In this document: in pieces, positions 37,621-51,130 of the stretch
How the letters are laid out: each line of letters opens with the position of its first letter
How positions within the stretch are numbered: the first letter of the stretch is position 1
DNA from: Thermothielavioides terrestris NRRL 8126
Taxonomy: Eukaryota > Ascomycota > Sordariomycetes > Sordariales > Chaetomiaceae
DNA length: 64,000 nucleotides
NCBI RefSeq assembly: GCF_000226115.1
Contig: NC_016460.1
Span: 3,968,001 to 4,032,000 of the forward strand
Direction: 5' to 3'
Notes under the pieces: model-generated
Database searches by the model: none
What the model was told of the DNA's origin: nothing
Seen by the model: only the letters and a program-made list of their open reading frames with translations
Made by a program: the position numbers and the translations under genes

Positions 37621-38116
37621 GCTAGGTGTAAGACGAGTACTAGTTATTTATAAGACGATAGCGAGAAGGAAGGAAAAGCTTATACCTAGTAGTAAGCCTT
37701 AGTACTACTAGTATACTCTTCTTATATTTATATAGAGACTGAGTTATAGAATACTTCTAAGCTACTACTACTCTATATATTAAGAAACCCTAGGAGATTA
37801 CTATAGATTTAGATACTTATATCGAGATTAATATAGTTAGCCTTAAGTTTATAAAGCGATATTACCTTCTTATAGTAAAGCCCTCTTCACTATAGACTTA
37901 TATAGTAGACGTTTAGGTATCCCAATTATATAGAATGTTCTCTATACCCTTAGAACTATTAGATAGAAGAAGTATAATATAGAGACTCGATATCTCCTAT
38001 ATAGCTATTAACTACCTATTTATTGAAAGAGGGTTAGCTATTATTCTAGAGATATCTATAATAATAGAAAAATATATCTTATTGTTTCTAGTAGCTAAAG
38101 AATAGTAGTTTATATT
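37621..38116 (+). pseudogene. Gypsy pol, protease-side segment
   Basis: This links the gag knuckle to the RT region that resumes at 59302. Readable stretches near 37800-38100 resemble the protease and linker region, but no certain DSG/DTG active site is visible; a DLDT sequence near 37807 is a candidate. It is interrupted by LINE W at the 15-bp target atagtagtttatatt (38102-38116), repeated at 59287-59301. Confidence 0.5.
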
Positions 38117-40620
38117 ATTATTATTATTATTATTAATCTTATACTAAAGAGGCTCTAGGCGCCTTACCACTAAGGGCAAGCGGTCCCTTTACCTCTAACT
38201 ATACCACTTATATATAGCGTCTATACTATATTCTTACTATATAGGGCAAGCCTCCCCAATTCCCTCCCGCCAACTCGCTAGAATTTACCTTTCTAGCTTA
38301 GTGGCGATAGAGATATAGCGGCCTATATAGCCTATTGTATACCACTTACTTACGTAATACGCCTTTAGTGTAAGCGCCTTAGTCGCTAAGGGCGCTATAT
38401 ACGCTAGGGGAACGGCTAAAGGCCGACCTTCCTATACCTCCTCTTCTTCCTACGCCTCTAGCTCGTACTATCGCCCTTAGGGTCAATCGTAGGAGGCTTC
38501 TCTATCGCGTTGCCCTAGCTACTATATACTAGCTATATACTTATAAAGCTCTCTACTACTCCCTTATATTCTACCTCGCCTTCGATGTTTAGCTTAAATA
38601 TAAGCTAATACTCCTATAGACGCCTAGTATACATTAGCTAACCTATAAGTGTTTAAACGCCTCTTCTACTCCTAAGTAGTATAAGCAACGTATACTAGTC
38701 CTAAACTCTAGGCTTTCCTATAACGACCACTAGGTCCCTATAGCGTATTATAAAGTGGACAATAGTCTTAGACACTTTACTATAACAGTATAGTAGTATA
38801 GTCGTATCTAGTACCCCTTTCTAAAATAGGAACTGTCTTAGGCTAATAGCTCTTATATATACCTATATAAAGAGGGAGCTCTATACTTTACTAAGGGCCT
38901 TATATACCTATAATATATAGGTAGGAGGCTCTAGGCTATATAAGTCGGCTACTTTCCTATAGTATACTCTCTCTAGCCTCCTAGCGTCTATATAGTATAT
39001 CTATTGCTCTTTATATACCTTCTACTCCTCTACTATAACTATGTCTACATTAGTATAGAGCTAAAGCTCCTAAGGCCTCTACTCATCGTTGTCGCTACTC
39101 TCGCTCTACGCCTCTTCTACTACTGTAGAATAGTATAAGAGGAGCTACTCCTTAGCCTATATTTGCCTCCGATCTATAGGAGACTCCTCTATAGCTAGCC
39201 CTAGCCCTAGGGCGCAATATATACAACGCCTCTTTTTCAACTTCGACACTACCTTTATATATATATTATATAGGAGCTATATAAGCTTTATCTTTTAAAG
39301 TCTTTGTTCAATGTATACTACTTAGTAGTTAAAGTATAGGTCAATAGGGGGTACCTAGGTCTTGATCTTAAGGTTGTAGACTAGTATAACCTTATATACG
39401 TTAACAACTACCTAGAGGTAGCCTAACTACGTTGTACTAAAACTATATATAATCCTATATAAGGCCCCTCTAACTAGCGTCGAAGTATACTAGGCTACTA
39501 CTCTATATAAAAGGACGCTTTTAATAACCTTTATATAGATTTCCTAAGCTTATACAATATATATCCTATATATCTTCGCTATAATCCTTATAAGGGTGAA
39601 CTTCTATATAGCTATCTTCGCCTCTACCGCCTTCTTATATATTTTAAAGAAAAGATTATAATCTAGCTATATACCTAGGAACCTTGTTAACTCTACTAGG
39701 GCAAGCCCTAGCTAGCCCTCGCCTAGGATATTAACGACTTCTATATATAGCTACTATATCCTTATAAAGTAGATAAGCTTACTCTTCGCTAGTTTAAACT
39801 ATATACCTCGCTCTATAGCCCACTTCTTATACTTGGTAAACCCCCTCTCTAATGTATAGTAGTACACTAGTATATCCTATCTGAATATAAGGAGGTTAAT
39901 ATCATCTATATATCTAACTGTTAGAAGCCTAGTATACGTCTCAAAGGTATAGAATAAAGGGGTAATAAAGAGGATAAATAGTACTAGCGATAGTAGTAAA
40001 CTCTATAGTGTACTCTACTATAAGGTTATAAGCTTAGCTATAGCTCTATTGAACTGTAAGTGTATTATATAATCCTTGAAATAGCTCTTTAGAAGTATAA
40101 TTAGCTTCCTTTTAAAACCTAGCTCTTAAAGCGTATATAGTAGCTAGATCTAATCGATATAGTCAAAGGCGCTCTTTAGGTCTAGCTATAGTAGCAATAT
40201 ATAGATGCTATACGCTTATATTATCTTTACTATATTAGTTACTATCTAGATCACTACTTCTATTGACCTATATTGTTAAAAGCTTATTTACATCTTTGGA
40301 AGTAGTTTATACGCTTTAGCTATATATATTACTTAGTCTATAATAGCTACTTCAATAACTTTCCCTACTATACTAAGTAACGATATTAAGCGATATGCCC
40401 CTATCTCCTCTAGTTGCTCCCGAGACTTCTCTAGGTTCCTAAGAACGACTATCTATATAACGTAGAATCTATATAGGAAGTGCTCTAGCTTAAAGCAAAT
40501 ATATATATAATTGCTATAAATACCTTTAATAGCTTACCCTCCTTATTATAGGCCTTAAGGAACTTATTAGTAAAAAGGTCTTTGCTAAATGCTATATTCG
40601 ATTTTATATAGCTTATAATC
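38117..40620 (-). mobile_element. LINE W, 3' segment in the Gypsy element
   Basis: This minus-strand LINE has its (ATT)n tail at 38113-38136, then the 3' UTR and the C-terminal and RT parts of ORF2. It is interrupted at 40620 by D; atatagcttataatc (40606-40620) is repeated at 46236-46250. The RT YIDN region is near 39900-39915. A chance open frame at 40485-40721 includes a true stretch of W ORF2 upstream of the RT palm, fused to antisense D. Confidence 0.9.
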
Positions 40621-40637
40621 AGGCTTAAACTAAAACT
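40621..40637. other. Filler at the 5' junction of LINE D
   Basis: These are seventeen bases (aggcttaaactaaaact) between the left duplication and the D 5' end. They are found neither in W at this point nor in other LINE 5' ends. Confidence 0.6.
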
Positions 40638-40736
40638 CTTCTTTACACTTAAACGCTGATTGCGAAGGAACCGTTGAGCTAAAATCGAATCCGACAACGC
40701 GAGTATACTTAGTGTACCCAATTACCCCTATCTACG

Positions 40737-42419
40737 ATGTCGTAGAGGGGGCGTAGCGGCTATATAGGTCGTAGTGGCGATAGCGATAGTCCAATAGTAG
40801 GTGCCGAGAGCTACGATACTATGGCTAATATATATGAGTACCCGACCAATGTAACCAAAGACTTAGGCTCCCTCCTATAGGAGCTATAAACGATTGGAAT
40901 ATAATAAACGATTGGAATATATATACCAAGGGTACTAGCGATAAAAGATCAAGGCTTTTATAAGAATTCTATACCTTGGTATTACTAGAGATATAGCTAT
41001 ATATATAGGCTACTATATATATATATTACTATAAGGTGTTCTAAGACGAGCTAAACTACCCTTATAATATATATAAGCTATATAAAAGCGTCGACTATAT
41101 AAAAGAGGAGGTTATATAGATAAAGAACAAAGTTAGGCTATAGATAGACGTTGAAGGTACCTAAGTAAGGACCTAGGCCTAGGTAGTAGAGCAAGGCGTA
41201 GCTACAACGTTAGTGTCCTAGCTACTTAAGAGCTATATATAGTATATACTAAAGAAGCTATTTCGTAAGCTTATAATCGACCTTAGGTAGACGCTTATAA
41301 ATATTATTAATAGGAGTATAGGGGATATAGTCTAGACGATAAATATAGCTATAGCTACAACGAAGGCGACTATAGAAGGCGATAAAAGCAATGCTATTGT
41401 AGTATAGAAGCTATTAAAGAGTAGAAATATAGTAGTTATATTTAAAGAAGATCATTAAACGTAGTTCGTCGATAAAGATAATAAGGTATAGGTTACTACT
41501 ACGTTTAGGGCGACTACGATATTTAAACGCTATACCTTTGTAGTACTAGCGAAAGGTATATAGCTAGCTATCTTAACGAGGTATAAGGACAACCTTAGCC
41601 GCTTAGTAGCGGACCTAGTAAGGGAGAATAAGGTCTAGATTATATATATAAAGCTATATATACTATAGGGTAGTTCTAAGGGCGGTTAAGGGCTATAGAC
41701 AATATATATATTAGTCGAGCTCTATATAGTAGAAGAAGCTATAAGGCTTATTGATTAGGGTATTCTACTCAACTATATAGTCTACCTTTATAAACGCTTT
41801 AAAGGTATAGTATATACAATCCTATACTTTAAATATAGGAAATAGGGGTATAAGGCGATATTCTATAAAGAGGAGGAAGTATATTGTCTAGTTTATATCT
41901 ATATAGTATATATATAGCGATAGCAATACTATAAGAGAGTAGAAGGCGTAGTACCCTATAAAGACTAATTTAGCTAGGTACTAGCCAAAGTATATCAACT
42001 ATAAAGGTGTCTATATAGCCTTCGATATAAGCTATAAGGTTATATAGAAGTAGTATAAATATATAAGGGAGTAGTTCTTTAACTATCTACTTACGTTCTA
42101 TATACTTTAACCTTAGGCGATAATAGTAATAGGGGCGAATATATAGTATAGAAGCTAGGAAGACGAGTTAGGGGAATAGTGCCTAAAGAAGCGCTTTACT
42201 AAGGTAGGCTAGTCCACCGATATCTAAAGGGTAGGGCGCTCTAATAGTATAAACCTATTCTAGTTTAAAGTACTCTTATAAACGTTCTAGGGAGCTAGAA
42301 CGTAAAATAGGAGTACTACTTATATAGTGCCCCTATATAGTACAAGTATAGAGCTAGCTTTATAGTTTAACGTAGTTATAATTAAAGGCCTTTGTTCTAT
42401 ACTAAGTATATAGCTATAA
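40737..42419 (+). pseudogene. LINE D ORF1 (zinc-knuckle protein), dead
   Basis: An ATG is kept at 40737. The local duplication at 40888-40920 lengthens the frame compared with B, and may shift it. The zinc-knuckle region is near 41825-42040, with Cys codons turned into Tyr. The end overlaps the ORF2 start at 42416. It is heavily interrupted by TAG/TAA. Confidence 0.75.
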
Positions 42420-45400
42420 CGTTAAAGGTACTTTACTAGAATATTAATAGTAGTAGATATTACTTTAATTAGGCACTAGAGAGGAGAGAGGAGTTCGACC
42501 TAATAGCGATTTAAAAGCTATTGATCTATTTGACTACAACTTTGCCTACTTTGCTCTATAAGTAAGACGGGCAGTATAAGATAATATATAGCGTTAGTAA
42601 GGTAGCGTTGTATATAAGTAAGTGCTTCGACTATACAATATAGTTTACTAAGGCTAGGGAAGACTAGGTAGCGATAACGTTTAAGAAGGAGGGGTTAGAC
42701 CCTTTTATAGTATAGTCTATCTACTTGCCTAACTAAGAATTAGGGTAGTAATCGCTATTCTATACCCTAGTAGAGTAGGAGCTAAGAGGATATAATATAC
42801 TTATAGGTGATTTTAATGTCTACTACCTAATATAGGATAGGTATAATAGAACCTTTTAGTTAATGAATATATTGCTTTAGATTATAGTAGAATAGGAGCT
42901 TAAGCTCTATATACTTTATAGTATATCTACCTAAGTTTGGTAGGGTAATAGAGATAGTATAATCAACTATATCTAAGTAATGTAGGGTAGTAGTACCTAG
43001 TGGCTAGGGCTATTTAACTTAGTAGGCTTGGACTATATACCCTAGGTAGCTAAAGTACTGCTAAGGGGGAATAGTAGTAGAGCCGTTGCGCTACTAGGCT
43101 ATAGCTAGGCGCTACTAGACTATAAAAGGTATAAAGCCGAGGTATAGTTCTTTACTCTACTAAGGGAGGTTAATATAGTAGAGTAGCTTAAGGATATAGT
43201 AGACACCCTAATATATAAGCTAAGTAATATTGTAGATATAGTAGCGTTGCGCTAGAAGCTTAATTAAGGATCTTATATACTATAGTAGAACTTCGAAGTT
43301 GATAAGGCGATATAGGAAGCAAAGAGGGCTAAACGCATTTAACGATTAAGCTATATAGCGAGCTCCTAAATATACTACTATAAAGCAGTATAGTAGTTCA
43401 AGTACTATACTAAGCGGTTATAGACATTGTATTAGTATAGCTCTTTTACTAGAGTATTGAGGGAGTAGAAGCTAATATAGGATATTAAGAAGTAGATATA
43501 ACTTCGAAGCTATTAACACCTTGAACCTCTAGCGTTATTAACGCTCTAGCTAGGGCTTAGCGAGCCCTAGAGCGCTATAATATACGCTTAGAAGGCTAAA
43601 ACGTTAGTAGGGCGCTTCTTTCCTATATTATAGGTATAATATAATAGTATCTTCGACTAAGATTAGCCTAAAGGGTCTTTTTATAATACTATACCTATCA
43701 ACTAAGAGATTTATAATACTGAAGTTATAAAGATTATAAGCTATATAGGATTAAACAAAGCGCTTAGCAAGGACCTCTTTACTAATAAGTTCCTTAAGGC
43801 CTATAATAAGGAGAGTAAGCTATTAAAGGTGCTTATAACGATTATATATATCTATTTTAAGCTAGAGCACTTCCTATATAGATTCTACGTTATATAGGTA
43901 GTCGTCTTTAGGAAGCTGGGGAAGTCTCTAGAGTAGTTGACGGAGATAGGGGTATACTATTTAATATCGCTATTTAGTATAATAGGCAAAATTATTAAAG
44001 TAGCTATTATAGACTAAGTAATATATATAGTCGAGGCGTATAAGCTACTCCTAGAGATGTAGATAGGCTTCTAATAGTATAGGTCTATAAAGGTAGTAAT
44101 CTAGGTAATAACTAATATAGTAAAGATAGTATAGGCGTATAGTACCTATATTTCGCTATTGCAACTAGACTTAAAAGGCGCCTTCGACTAGGTCGATTAG
44201 GTCTAGCTACTATATACGCTCTAGGAACTAAGCTTCGAAAGGAAGCTAATTATACTTCTAAAGAGCTACTTTAAAGATTATATAGTACGTTTATAGTTCA
44301 ATGGGATTATAGCCAAGCCTATAACTCTATAGCAAGGTACACTATAGGGCTTACTACTATCGCTAGTGCTATTTATCCTTTTTATTACCCCCTTATTTCG
44401 TACCTTCGAGATATATATTAGGCTCCTAATAGTTGGGTATATAGATAATACTAACCTCCTTATATTTGGATAGGATATACTAATATACTACTATATATTA
44501 GAAAGGGGGTTTACTAAGTATAAGAAATAGATAGTAAAGTAGAGTATATAGTTTAAACTTATAAAGAGTAAGCTTATCTACTTTACAAGGGTATAGCGGC
44601 TATATATAAAGGTCGTTAACATCTTAGGTAAAGGCCAACTAAAGCTCGCCTTAGTAGAATTAGCAAGGTTCCTAGGTATATAGCTAGATCGTAAGCTCTT
44701 CTTTAAAGTATATAAGAAGGCGGTAAAAGCGAAGATAGCTATATAGAAGTTCGCCTTTATAAGGCTTATAACAAAGACGTATAGGGTATATATTATATAA
44801 GCTTAAGAGATCTATATAAAGGTCATTAAGAGTATCCTTTTATATAAAGTAGTAGTATAGTACACTTCGATACCAGTTGGAGGGACCCTATATAGGATCG
44901 TATATAGCTTTAGTATAATATAGTCGGACTGCCTTTAGATAGTTGTAGATATATATAAGGCTATACTAGTCTACAACCTCGAAAGCGAGACCTAGGTACC
45001 CCCAATCGATCTATACTTCAACTATTAGGCGGTATATACCGAACAAAGGCTCTAGAGGATAGGGCTTATATAGCTCCTATACAATATATATATAAAGGTA
45101 GCATTGAAGCTAAAGAGGAGGTGCTATATATATTGCGCCCTAGGGGCGAGGCTAGCTATAGGGGATTCCCCTATAGAATAGAGGCAAGTATAGGCTAAGG
45201 AATAGCTCCTTTTATATCGCTCTATAATAGTAGAAGAGGTATAGAGTAAAAGTAATAAAGACGATAGATAGAGGCTTCGAAAGCCTTAGCTTTATATCGA
45301 TGTAGATATAGTTATAGTAGAGGAGTAGAAGATATATAGAGAGCTATAGATATACTATATAAACGTTAGGAGACTAAAGAGGGTATACTATAGAGAAGTA

Positions 45401-45960
45401 GCTAACCTATATAGTCTAGAGCCCTCTACCTAGATACTATAGATATATAAGGACCTTAGCAAAGTATAAAGCTCTCTCCTTATATAGGTATATATAGGAG
45501 CTATTAGCTTAAGGCAGTTCCTATTTTGGAAAGGCGTACTAGATACACCTATACCGCTTTACCGCTATAGTAAGGCGCCTAAGACCATTGTCTACCTCGC
45601 AATACATTGCAAAGACCTAGTGGTTATATTAGGTAGACTTAGTATCTAGGATTAGTATACGTTGTTTACGCTACTTAGGAGTAGGAGAGGCGCTTAGGCG
45701 CTTATAAGATAGCTAATATATATTGGGCGCCTATAGGAGTACTAGCTAGTGTTTAAACTAAATGTTGAGGGCGAGGTAGGATATAGAGGAGTAGTAGAAG
45801 GCTCTATAAGTGTATAGTCGGTGTACAATAGCTAGGGCGACGTAGTGGAGGAGCCTCTAGCGAATAACTACAAGAACAGTGATATAGGCAAAGGCTATAA
45901 GAGGAAGAAGAGGTATAGGAAGGTCGGCCTCTAGCCGCTCTCCCTATATACGCTATATAC
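42416..45960 (+). pseudogene. LINE D ORF2 (endonuclease-reverse transcriptase), dead
   Basis: The endonuclease GDFN motif is at 42806. RT motif A, LDLKGAFD, is at 44165 and is followed by a TAG-free 'GV' pair where most copies have a stop or a changed residue. The catalytic motif is YIDN at 44438-44449. The C-terminal Cys/His cluster is near 45555-45615, where CATTGC still encodes the His-Cys pair lost in B. The basic tail is near 45895-45930. The end is placed by comparison with B. Confidence 0.86.
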
Positions 45961-46235
45961 CTAGCGACTAAGGCGCTTGCGCTAGGGGCATACTACGTAA
46001 GCAAGTAGTATACAATAGGCTATATAGGCTACTATATCTCTGTCGCTACTAGGCTAAAAAGGTAAGTTCTAGCAAGTTGGAAAGGGGGAAGTCGGGGAGG
46101 CCCGCCCTATATAACAGGAATATAGTGTAGGCGTTGTATATAAGTGGTATATATAGAGGTAGAGGGACTGCTTGCCCTTAGTAGTAAAGCACTAAGTGCC
46201 TCTTCGATATAAGATTAATAATAATAATAATAATA

Positions 46236-46798
46236 ATATAGCTTATAATCTTTATAATCTTACTACTATAAACCTTTTAATTAATAGATATAATATTATA
46301 GAATAACCTCTTAGGCTAGTCTTAGTTAGGGATACTATTGTACTATACCTAAAGTATAAGAAAGAAGCGCCCTACTAGCGCCTCTACCTTCTATATATAT
46401 ATCGTAATGTTCTAGGGCTCGCTAGGCCCCAACCAAAGTACTAGCAACGCTAATAGCTTAGGGTATTAATAGCTTTAGAGCTACGCCTACCTTTCGATAT
46501 TGTATATTGGCTCCTACTTCTTTAACGCTCTAGTAAATGAGCAACGTTAGTATAGTGTCTACAACTAGCTAGCGCAACGTTTAAACCACTTTACCGCCTT
46601 ACGATAATGCTCTTAGGCGTTTACAATGTAGCTTAACCACTAGGTATACTTAGCCCTCCTTACCTCCTATATTGCCTTATTAACCTCGAAGTTCTACTAT
46701 AGTATATAGAATCCTTGATTAAGCTTCTAATATAACGCTACTATGTCTATAATACTAGTTAGCTTATATATTAGAATACCTATTATATCTTTAAGTTC
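46236..46798 (-). mobile_element. LINE W, second segment
   Basis: This short part of W ORF2, between the RT palm and the endonuclease, lies between D and the truncated copy G. The right boundary is the target atctttaagttc (46787-46798), repeated at 51131-51142. Confidence 0.88.
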
Positions 46799-47320
46799 TG
46801 CGCCTACGTAGCGTATAGCGATGGCAATACTGTGAGAGAGCAAGAGGCGCGGTGCCCTGTAAAGACTGACCCAGCTAGGCACTAGCCGAAGTACGTCAAC
46901 TGCGGAGGTGCCTACGTAGCCTTCGATACAAACTACAAGGTTGCATAGGAGTAGTATAAGTGTACAAGGGAGCGGTTCCTTAACCACCTGCTCACGTTCT
47001 ATATACCCTAACCTTAGGCAACGACGATACTAGGGGTAAATATATAGTATAGAAGCTAGGAAGACGAGTTAGGGGAGTAGCGTCTAAGGAAGTGTCCTAT
47101 TAAAGTAGGCTAGCCTACCGATATCTAGAGGGTAAAGCGCTTTAACGGTATAGACCTATTCTAGTTTAGAGTACTCTTATAAACGTTCTAGGGAGCTAGA
47201 GCGTAAAACGGGAGTACTACTTATATAGCGCCTTTACGTAATATAAATATAGAGCTAGCTTTATAGCCTAATGTAATTATAATCGAAAGCCCCTATTCTA
47301 TATCGAATATATAGCTATAA
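46799..47320 (+). pseudogene. LINE G ORF1 3' part (third zinc knuckle)
   Basis: This is the truncated end of ORF1. The third knuckle at about 46900-46944 follows C-x2-C-x3-H-x6-C; the second Cys is still TGC while the others read Tyr. Much of the first 200 bp escapes RIP, so this is the best guide in the window to the original ORF1 C-terminal sequence. It overlaps the ORF2 start at 47317. Confidence 0.75.
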
Positions 47321-50300
47321 CGCTAAAGGTACTCTACTAGAATACTAATAGTAGTAGATACTACTTTAACTAAGCGCTAAAGAAGAGAGAGGAATTCGAC
47401 CTAATAGCGATTTAAAAGCTATTAATCTATCTAACTATAGCCCTACCTACCCTACTCTATAAGCGAGGTAGATAGTATAAGATAATATATAGCGCTAATA
47501 GAGTAGTGTTATATATAAATAAGTGTCTCGACTATATAATATAGTCTATTAAGGCTAGAGAAGACTAGGTAGTAATAACGTTTAAGAAGAAGGGGTTGGA
47601 CCCCCTTATAGTATAGTCTATCTATTTGCCTAACTAGGAGCTAAGGTAGCGATCGCCGCTTTATACCCTAGTAGAGTAGGAGCTAAGAGGGTATAATATA
47701 CTTATAGGCGACTTCAACGTCTACTACCTAATATAGGACAAGTATAATAGAATTTCCTAATTAGTAGATATACTACTCTAGATTATAATAGAATAGGAGC
47801 TTAAGCTTTATATATTTTATAGTATATCTACCTAGGTTCAATAAGGTAATAAAGACAATACGATCAACTATATCTAGATAATATAGGGTAGTAGTACCTA
47901 GTAGCTAGGGCTATTCAACTTAGTAGGCTTAGACTATATACCTTAGGTAGCTAAAGTACTATTAAAGGGGAGTAGTAGTAGAGCTACTATACTACTAGGC
48001 TATAGCTAGGCACTATTAGACTATAAAAAATATAAAGCTAAGGTATAGTTCTTTACTCTACTAAGGGAGGTCAATATAGTAAAGCAACTTAAAGATATAG
48101 TAGATACCTTGATATATAAGCTAACTAGTATTATAAATATAGCGACGTTATACTAGAAGCTTAATTAAAGATTCTATATACTATAGTAGAACCTCGAAGT
48201 TAATAAGGTAATATAGGAAGTAAAGAGAGCTAAATACACTTAGCGATCAAGCTATATAGCAAGCTCCTAAACGTATTACTATAAAGTAGTATAGTAGTTT
48301 AAGCACTATACTAGATAGTTATAGACGCTATATTAACGCTACTCTTTTACTAGAGCGTCGAAGGAGTAGAAGCTAATATAGGATATTGAGAGGTAAATAT
48401 AGCTTCAAAGCTACTAACGTCCTAAGCCTCTAACGTTGCTAGCGCTCTAGCTAAAGCTTAGCGAGCCCTAAAGCGCTATAATATATACCTAGAAGGCTAA
48501 GGCGCTAATAGGGCGCTTCTTCCCTATACTATAGACGTAGTATAATAATATCCTCAACTAAGGCTAGCCTAAAGGGTCTTTTTATAATACTACGCCTATT
48601 AGCTAAGAGGTCTATAGTACTAAGATTATAGAGATTATAAGCTATATAGGATCAAATAAAGTATTTAGCAAGGACCTTCTTATCAATAAGTTCCTTAAAG
48701 CCTATAATAAGGAGGGTAAACTATTAGAAATATTCGTAGTAATTATATATATCTACTTTAAACTAGAGCACTTCCTATATAGATTCTACACTATATAGAT
48801 AGTCGTCCTTAGGAAGCTAGGGAAATCTCTAGAGTAGCTAATAGAGGTCGGGGTATACTACCTAATATCGCTACTTAGCATAGTAGGTAAAATTATTAAA
48901 GTAGATATTGTAGACTAAGTAATATATATAGCCAAGGTATATAAGCTACTCCTAGAGATATAGATAGGCTTCTAGCAATATAGGTCTATAGAGGTAGTAA
49001 TCTAGATAGTAATTGATATAGTAAAGATAATATAGGTATATAGCGCCTATACCTTACTATTGCAACTAGACTTAAAAGGCGCTTTCGACTAGGTCGACTA
49101 GGTCTAGCTACTATATATACTCTAGGAACTTAGCTTTGAGAGGAAGTTGATTATATTCTTAAAGAGCTACTTCAAGGATTATATAGTATATCTATAGTTC
49201 AATAGGATTATAGCTAAGCCTACAACTCTATAGCAAGGTACACTATAGGGTTTACTACTATCGCTAATACTATTTATCCTCTTTATTACCTCTCTATTTT
49301 ATACCCTTAAGGTATATACTAGGCTCCTAATAGTTAGGTATATAGATAATACTAACCTCTTTATATTTAAATAGGATATATTAGTATACTATTGTATACT
49401 AGAAAGGGGGTTTACTAAGTATAAGAAATAGGTAATAGAGCAAGGTATATAGTTTAAACCTATAAAGAGCGAGCTTATCTATTTTATAAAGGCGTAGCAG
49501 CTATATATAGAGGTCGTCAATATCTTAGGTAAAGGCTAATTAGGGCTCGCCCTAGTAGAATTAGCGAGGTTCCTAAGTATATAGCTAGATTATAAACTCT
49601 CCTTCAAAGTATATAAGAAGGCAATAGAGGCGAAGATAGCTATATAGAAGTTCACCTTTATAAGGCTTATAGTAAAGATATATAAAGTATATATCGTATA
49701 AGCTTAAAAGATCTATAGAAAGGTTATTAGGAATGTCCTTTTATATAGAGTAATAGTATAGTAAACTCTAATACTAGTTGGAGAGACCTTATATAGGATT
49801 ATATATAGCTTTAGTACAACGTAGTTAGGCTACCTTTAGGTAGTTATAAACATATATAAAGCTATACTAGTCTATAACTTTAAAAGTAAGACCTAGGTAC
49901 CCCCTATCGATCTATACCTCAACCACTAGGCAATATATATCGAACAAAGGCTCTAAAGGATAGGGCTTATATAGCTTCTATATATTATATATACAAAGGT
50001 AGTATCGAAGCTAAAGAGGAGACGCTATATACGTTATACCCTAAAGACAAAGCTAGCTATAGAGGATTCCTCTATAGAATAGAGGTAGGTATAGGCTAAG
50101 GAATAGCTCCTCTTATACTACCTTATAGTAGTAGAAGAGGCGTAGAGTAAAAGTGGCGAAGACAACAAATAAAGACCCTAAGAGCCCTAGCTTTATACCA
50201 ATGTAGATATAGTTATAGTAGAAGAATAGAAGGTATATAAAGAGCTATAGATATACTATATAGATACTAGAAGGCTAGAGAGGGTACGCTATAAGAGAAG

Positions 50301-50870
50301 TAGCTGACCTATATAGCCTAGAGCCCCCTACCTAGATACTATAGGTATATAAGGACCTTAGTAAGGTATAGAGCTCTCTCCTTATATAGGTATATATAGG
50401 AGCTATTAGCCTAAGGCAATTTCTATTCTAGAAAGATATATTAGATACACCTATACTACTTTACTACTATAGCGAAGCGCCTAAGACCATTGCCTATCTA
50501 GCAATATATTATAAAGACCCTATAGTCACTATAGAAAGGCCTAGCGTCTAGGACTAGTATATACTACTTATACTACTTAGGAGTAGGAAAGGCGTTTAGA
50601 CGCTTATAGGATAGCTAATATATATTAGGCGCCTATAAGAATATTAGCTAACACTTAAGCTAAATATCGAAGGCGAGGTAGGATATAAGGGAGCAATAGA
50701 AGGCTCTATAGATATATAGCTAGTATATAGTAGCTAGGGCAACGTAGTAGGGGAGCCTCTAGCGATTAGCTATAAGGACTATAGCGTAAGTAGGGGGTAT
50801 AAAAGGAGGAAAAGGCGTAGGAAGGTCGGCCTCTAGCTACCCTCTCTACGTATATTATACGCCTAGCGAC
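47317..50870 (+). pseudogene. LINE G ORF2 (endonuclease-reverse transcriptase), dead
   Basis: This is a complete ORF2 in spite of the 5' truncation. GDFN is near 47708. RT motif A, LQLDLKGAFD, is read at about 49060-49090. The catalytic motif is YIDN at 49339-49350. The Cys/His cluster is near 50460-50515 and the basic tail near 50800-50830. RIP-type stops occur throughout. Confidence 0.86.
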
Positions 50871-51130
50871 TAAGGAGTTTATACTAGGGGCGTATTGTAT
50901 AAGCAAGTGGCGTATAATAGGCTATATAGGCCGTTATATCTCTATCGTTACTAGGCTAGAAAGGTAAGTTCTAGCGAGTTAGAGAGAAGGAAACGGGGAG
51001 GCCCGCCCTACATAGTAGGAACGTAGTATAGGCGCTATACGCAAGTGGTATATATAGAGGTGGAGGGACCGCTTGCCCTTAGTAGCGAGGTACTAAGTGC
51101 CTCTTTGGTATAAGATTAATAATAATAATA

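Larger units (their letters stand above)
40638..46235 (+). mobile_element. LINE D, complete plus-strand copy in W
   Basis: This full-length copy of about 5.6 kb is flanked by the 15-bp duplication. Near its 5' end it has a tandem duplication of about 17 bp (unit aaacgattggaatat, 40888-40920) not present in other copies. The tail is (AAT)n at 46213-46235. The orientation is opposite to W. Confidence 0.92.
46799..51130 (+). mobile_element. LINE G, 5'-truncated copy in W (4.33 kb)
   Basis: G starts inside ORF1, about 1.25 kb from the family 5' end, and runs to an (AAT)n tail at 51117-51130. It is flanked by a 12-bp duplication, so it is a genuine 5'-truncated LINE insertion and not a deletion remnant. 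No filler is seen at its 5' junction. Its first 200 bp keep CpA/TpG (46861-46920: 5 TpA, 3 CpA, 3 TpG by hand count), in sharp contrast to the rest. Confidence 0.92.

Noticed and set aside
40485..40721. Minus-strand open frame of 78 codons
   Set aside because: It spans the W/D junction. The C-terminal half is a genuine piece of W ORF2 and the N-terminal half is antisense D 5' sequence plus filler, so it is a chance chimera.
46727..46987. Minus-strand open frame of 86 codons
   Set aside because: It crosses the W/G junction. One part is W ORF2 in frame and the rest is antisense to G ORF1. It is open mainly because the G edge is RIP-poor.
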